From positions 1 to 26,671 of the forward strand of contig JAGRBY010000027.1 of NCBI GenBank assembly GCA_020433835.1: a DNA stretch of 26,671 nucleotides. The letters are read 5' to 3'. The position numbers were made by a program, and so were the translations under genes. Of the stretch, positions 25,924-26,671 are shown one piece after another. Position 1 is the stretch's first letter. Every line of letters starts with the position of its first letter. This DNA comes from Anaerolineae bacterium (GTDB lineage Bacteria > Chloroflexota > Anaerolineae > 4572-78 > J111). Under the pieces are notes generated by a model. The model did not search any database, had not been told where the DNA came from, and saw only the letters and a list, made by a program, of their open reading frames with translations.

Positions 25924-25988
25924 ATTATCGGTTAATTACAGAGGGAAACCATAAATTTTGTGTAAAGCTTGAGCAACAATTTCTATAA
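25924..25988 (-). promoter_or_regulatory. Upstream block shared with the sCache receptor gene
   Basis: Homologous to 17327-17412, shorter by about 20 bp near its right end. The left end ATTATCGGTTAATT keeps the palindrome only partly. It lies about 245-310 bp before the CZB receptor start, with the heptamer repeat inserted between block and gene. Confidence 0.5.
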
Positions 25989-26324
25989 TCAACGATTTCA
26001 CCAGGTTGCAGGACTTACAAAAAAAGTACTTATTATCGATAAATCAGCATTTGAGTTACGCAAATCGGTAGATTTAGGGTGTTTAACTGACTGCTACCTT
26101 CGGAACTGTGTAATCCTTATTCTGTTATAGGAGAACCTGGGTTTCAATCCATAAAATTGGCACCCGGAGATGGGCACTGCATAAACAAAGAGAGGTTCCT
26201 ACCGGGAGTAATTTGTACCGCAAATGTATATCTGGCTTAAGGCGTGGGCGAACAGGTGATTGTTAGGGTTGCACGAAATCAAAATCCTTCAAACACAGGT
26301 GGCAAGTAAACATCCACCATCACC

Positions 26325-26401
26325 GAGCATCAATGATCGGCAAACGGTGGCGAGAGATCAACCGTTAATGGTCAGCAAACAGGGATCAGTGATGAGGAAT
26401 G
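26325..26401 (+). repeat. Phased degenerate heptamer array
   Basis: Read in steps of seven from 26332, units such as AATGATC, AGAGATC, AATGGTC and AGGGATC recur, with GGCAAAC and AGCAAAC. The 14-mer AATGATCGGCAAAC (26332-26345) returns as AATGGTCAGCAAAC (26367-26380), exactly 35 bases later. The match is imperfect, and its boundaries are approximate. Confidence 0.6.
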
Positions 26402-26454
26402 GCAATTAGACTTGTTACTGAATAAGAATTATGAGGTTCAACCCATCTTATAGG

Positions 26455-26524
26455 ACGCCGATAAACGCTGATTTTCGCAGATTTTTTATTTTTTATCAGC
26501 GTTTATCGGCGAAAATCTGCGTCC
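26455..26524. repeat. Inverted repeat of 10-base words with permuted order
   Basis: Left arm: ACGCCGATAA, ACGCTGATTT, TCGCAGATTT (26455-26484). Right arm: ATCAGCGTTT, ATCGGCGAAA, ATCTGCGTCC (26495-26524). Both arms contain the same three words, in cyclically permuted order. The longest perfect pairing is 15 bp (CCGATAAACGCTGAT at 26458-26472 with 26495-26509). Confidence 0.8.
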
Positions 26525-26588
26525 CGTATCTCGCCACGCTTATTGGGTAACAACTCTATTAAATAACTGCAACACTATTAAAAATGGC

Positions 26589-26645
26589 GATAAGGCGATT
26601 TGGAGATTTCTAAGGCCAATCTCCTTATCTCTAATCTCCAGTCTC
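26589..26645. repeat. Imperfect inverted repeat of ATCTC words
   Basis: GATAAGGCGATTTGG (26589-26603) pairs with CCAATCTCCTTATC (26616-26629) with one mismatch and one bulge. The right side continues with ATCTC-like words at 7-8 base steps to 26645. AATCTCCAGTC near 26634-26644 also occurs at 13398-13408. Confidence 0.6.
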
Positions 26646-26671
26646 CTACCAGGTTGCTCAGGTTATTTAAC

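Larger units (their letters stand above)
25680..26671. other. Gene-free right end of the window
   Basis: Nearly 1 kb without a convincing coding frame. It holds four repeat structures listed separately (25775-25838, 26325-26401, 26455-26524, 26589-26645) and the upstream block shared with the sCache receptor gene. The stretch 25990-26320 shows no recognised feature. A single GTTTCAATCCAT near 26140 is not repeated. Confidence 0.6.

Noticed and set aside
26130..26150. GTTTCAATCCAT, resembling the end of some CRISPR repeats
   Set aside because: It occurs once, with no second copy at spacer distance and no cas gene in the window.
26100..26200. Possible tRNA or riboswitch suggested by short stems around a TTCAATCC-like loop
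   Set aside because: No acceptor stem or anticodon arm can be built, and no known riboswitch core was recognised.

Overview
This is a 26.7 kb bacterial chromosomal segment. The mix of families and the secreted peptidase's short C-terminal tail (KIFVPLITKN), which resembles tails I recall on secreted proteins of Chloroflexota, suggest an Anaerolineae- or Caldilinea-like bacterium. This is an inference; no rRNA or other taxonomic marker is present. Start codons include GTG and TTG, genes sit on both strands, and intergenic DNA is unusually rich in short-period inverted repeats.

Left end (1-1200): mobile DNA. The first 25 codons of a probable transposase leave the left edge on the minus strand. 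A 100 bp imperfect hairpin ending in GTTAGGC (attC-like) follows, then a complete IS5-family element with terminal inverted repeats.

Middle (1650-9600): a secreted M4 (thermolysin-type) metallopeptidase diverges from mutL, an endonuclease-type mismatch repair protein. Then come two minus-strand pairs. The first is a GbsR/MarR-like regulator with a membrane-anchored methyltransferase, fronted by a good sigma70 promoter and a palindrome just before the start codon. The second is a homocysteine S-methyltransferase-type protein with a DPM1-like family 2 glycosyltransferase.

Metabolic operon (9874-14594, plus strand): D-2-hydroxyacid dehydrogenase, HAD hydrolase, PyrK-like flavin/[2Fe-2S] protein, PyrD-like FMN barrel and archaeal-type (ApgM) phosphoglycerate mutase homologue. 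The first two genes overlap, and the PyrK- and PyrD-like genes follow at 15 and 18 bp. The PyrD-like protein lacks the catalytic Asn-Ser-Cys-Pro-Asn loop, so this is probably not pyrimidine synthesis but an uncharacterised redox or phospho-acid pathway.

Chemoreceptor array (14600-25679, minus strand): four full-length transmembrane methyl-accepting chemotaxis proteins with four different sensor modules (single Cache, double Cache, PilJ-type, helical bundle plus C-terminal zinc-binding CZB), and the frameshifted remnant of a fifth. Their signalling domains are conserved. All four end in a similar short tail after a variable linker. Two of them share a homologous upstream block. No che or flagellar genes are in the window, so the receptors must work with a pathway encoded elsewhere.

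Many gaps between genes hold inverted or tandem repeats built from degenerate words of 6, 7, 9 or 10 bases. The 7-base period recurs with unrelated words in at least five places. Together with the PyrD/PyrK-like operon, this is the least explained material in the window.
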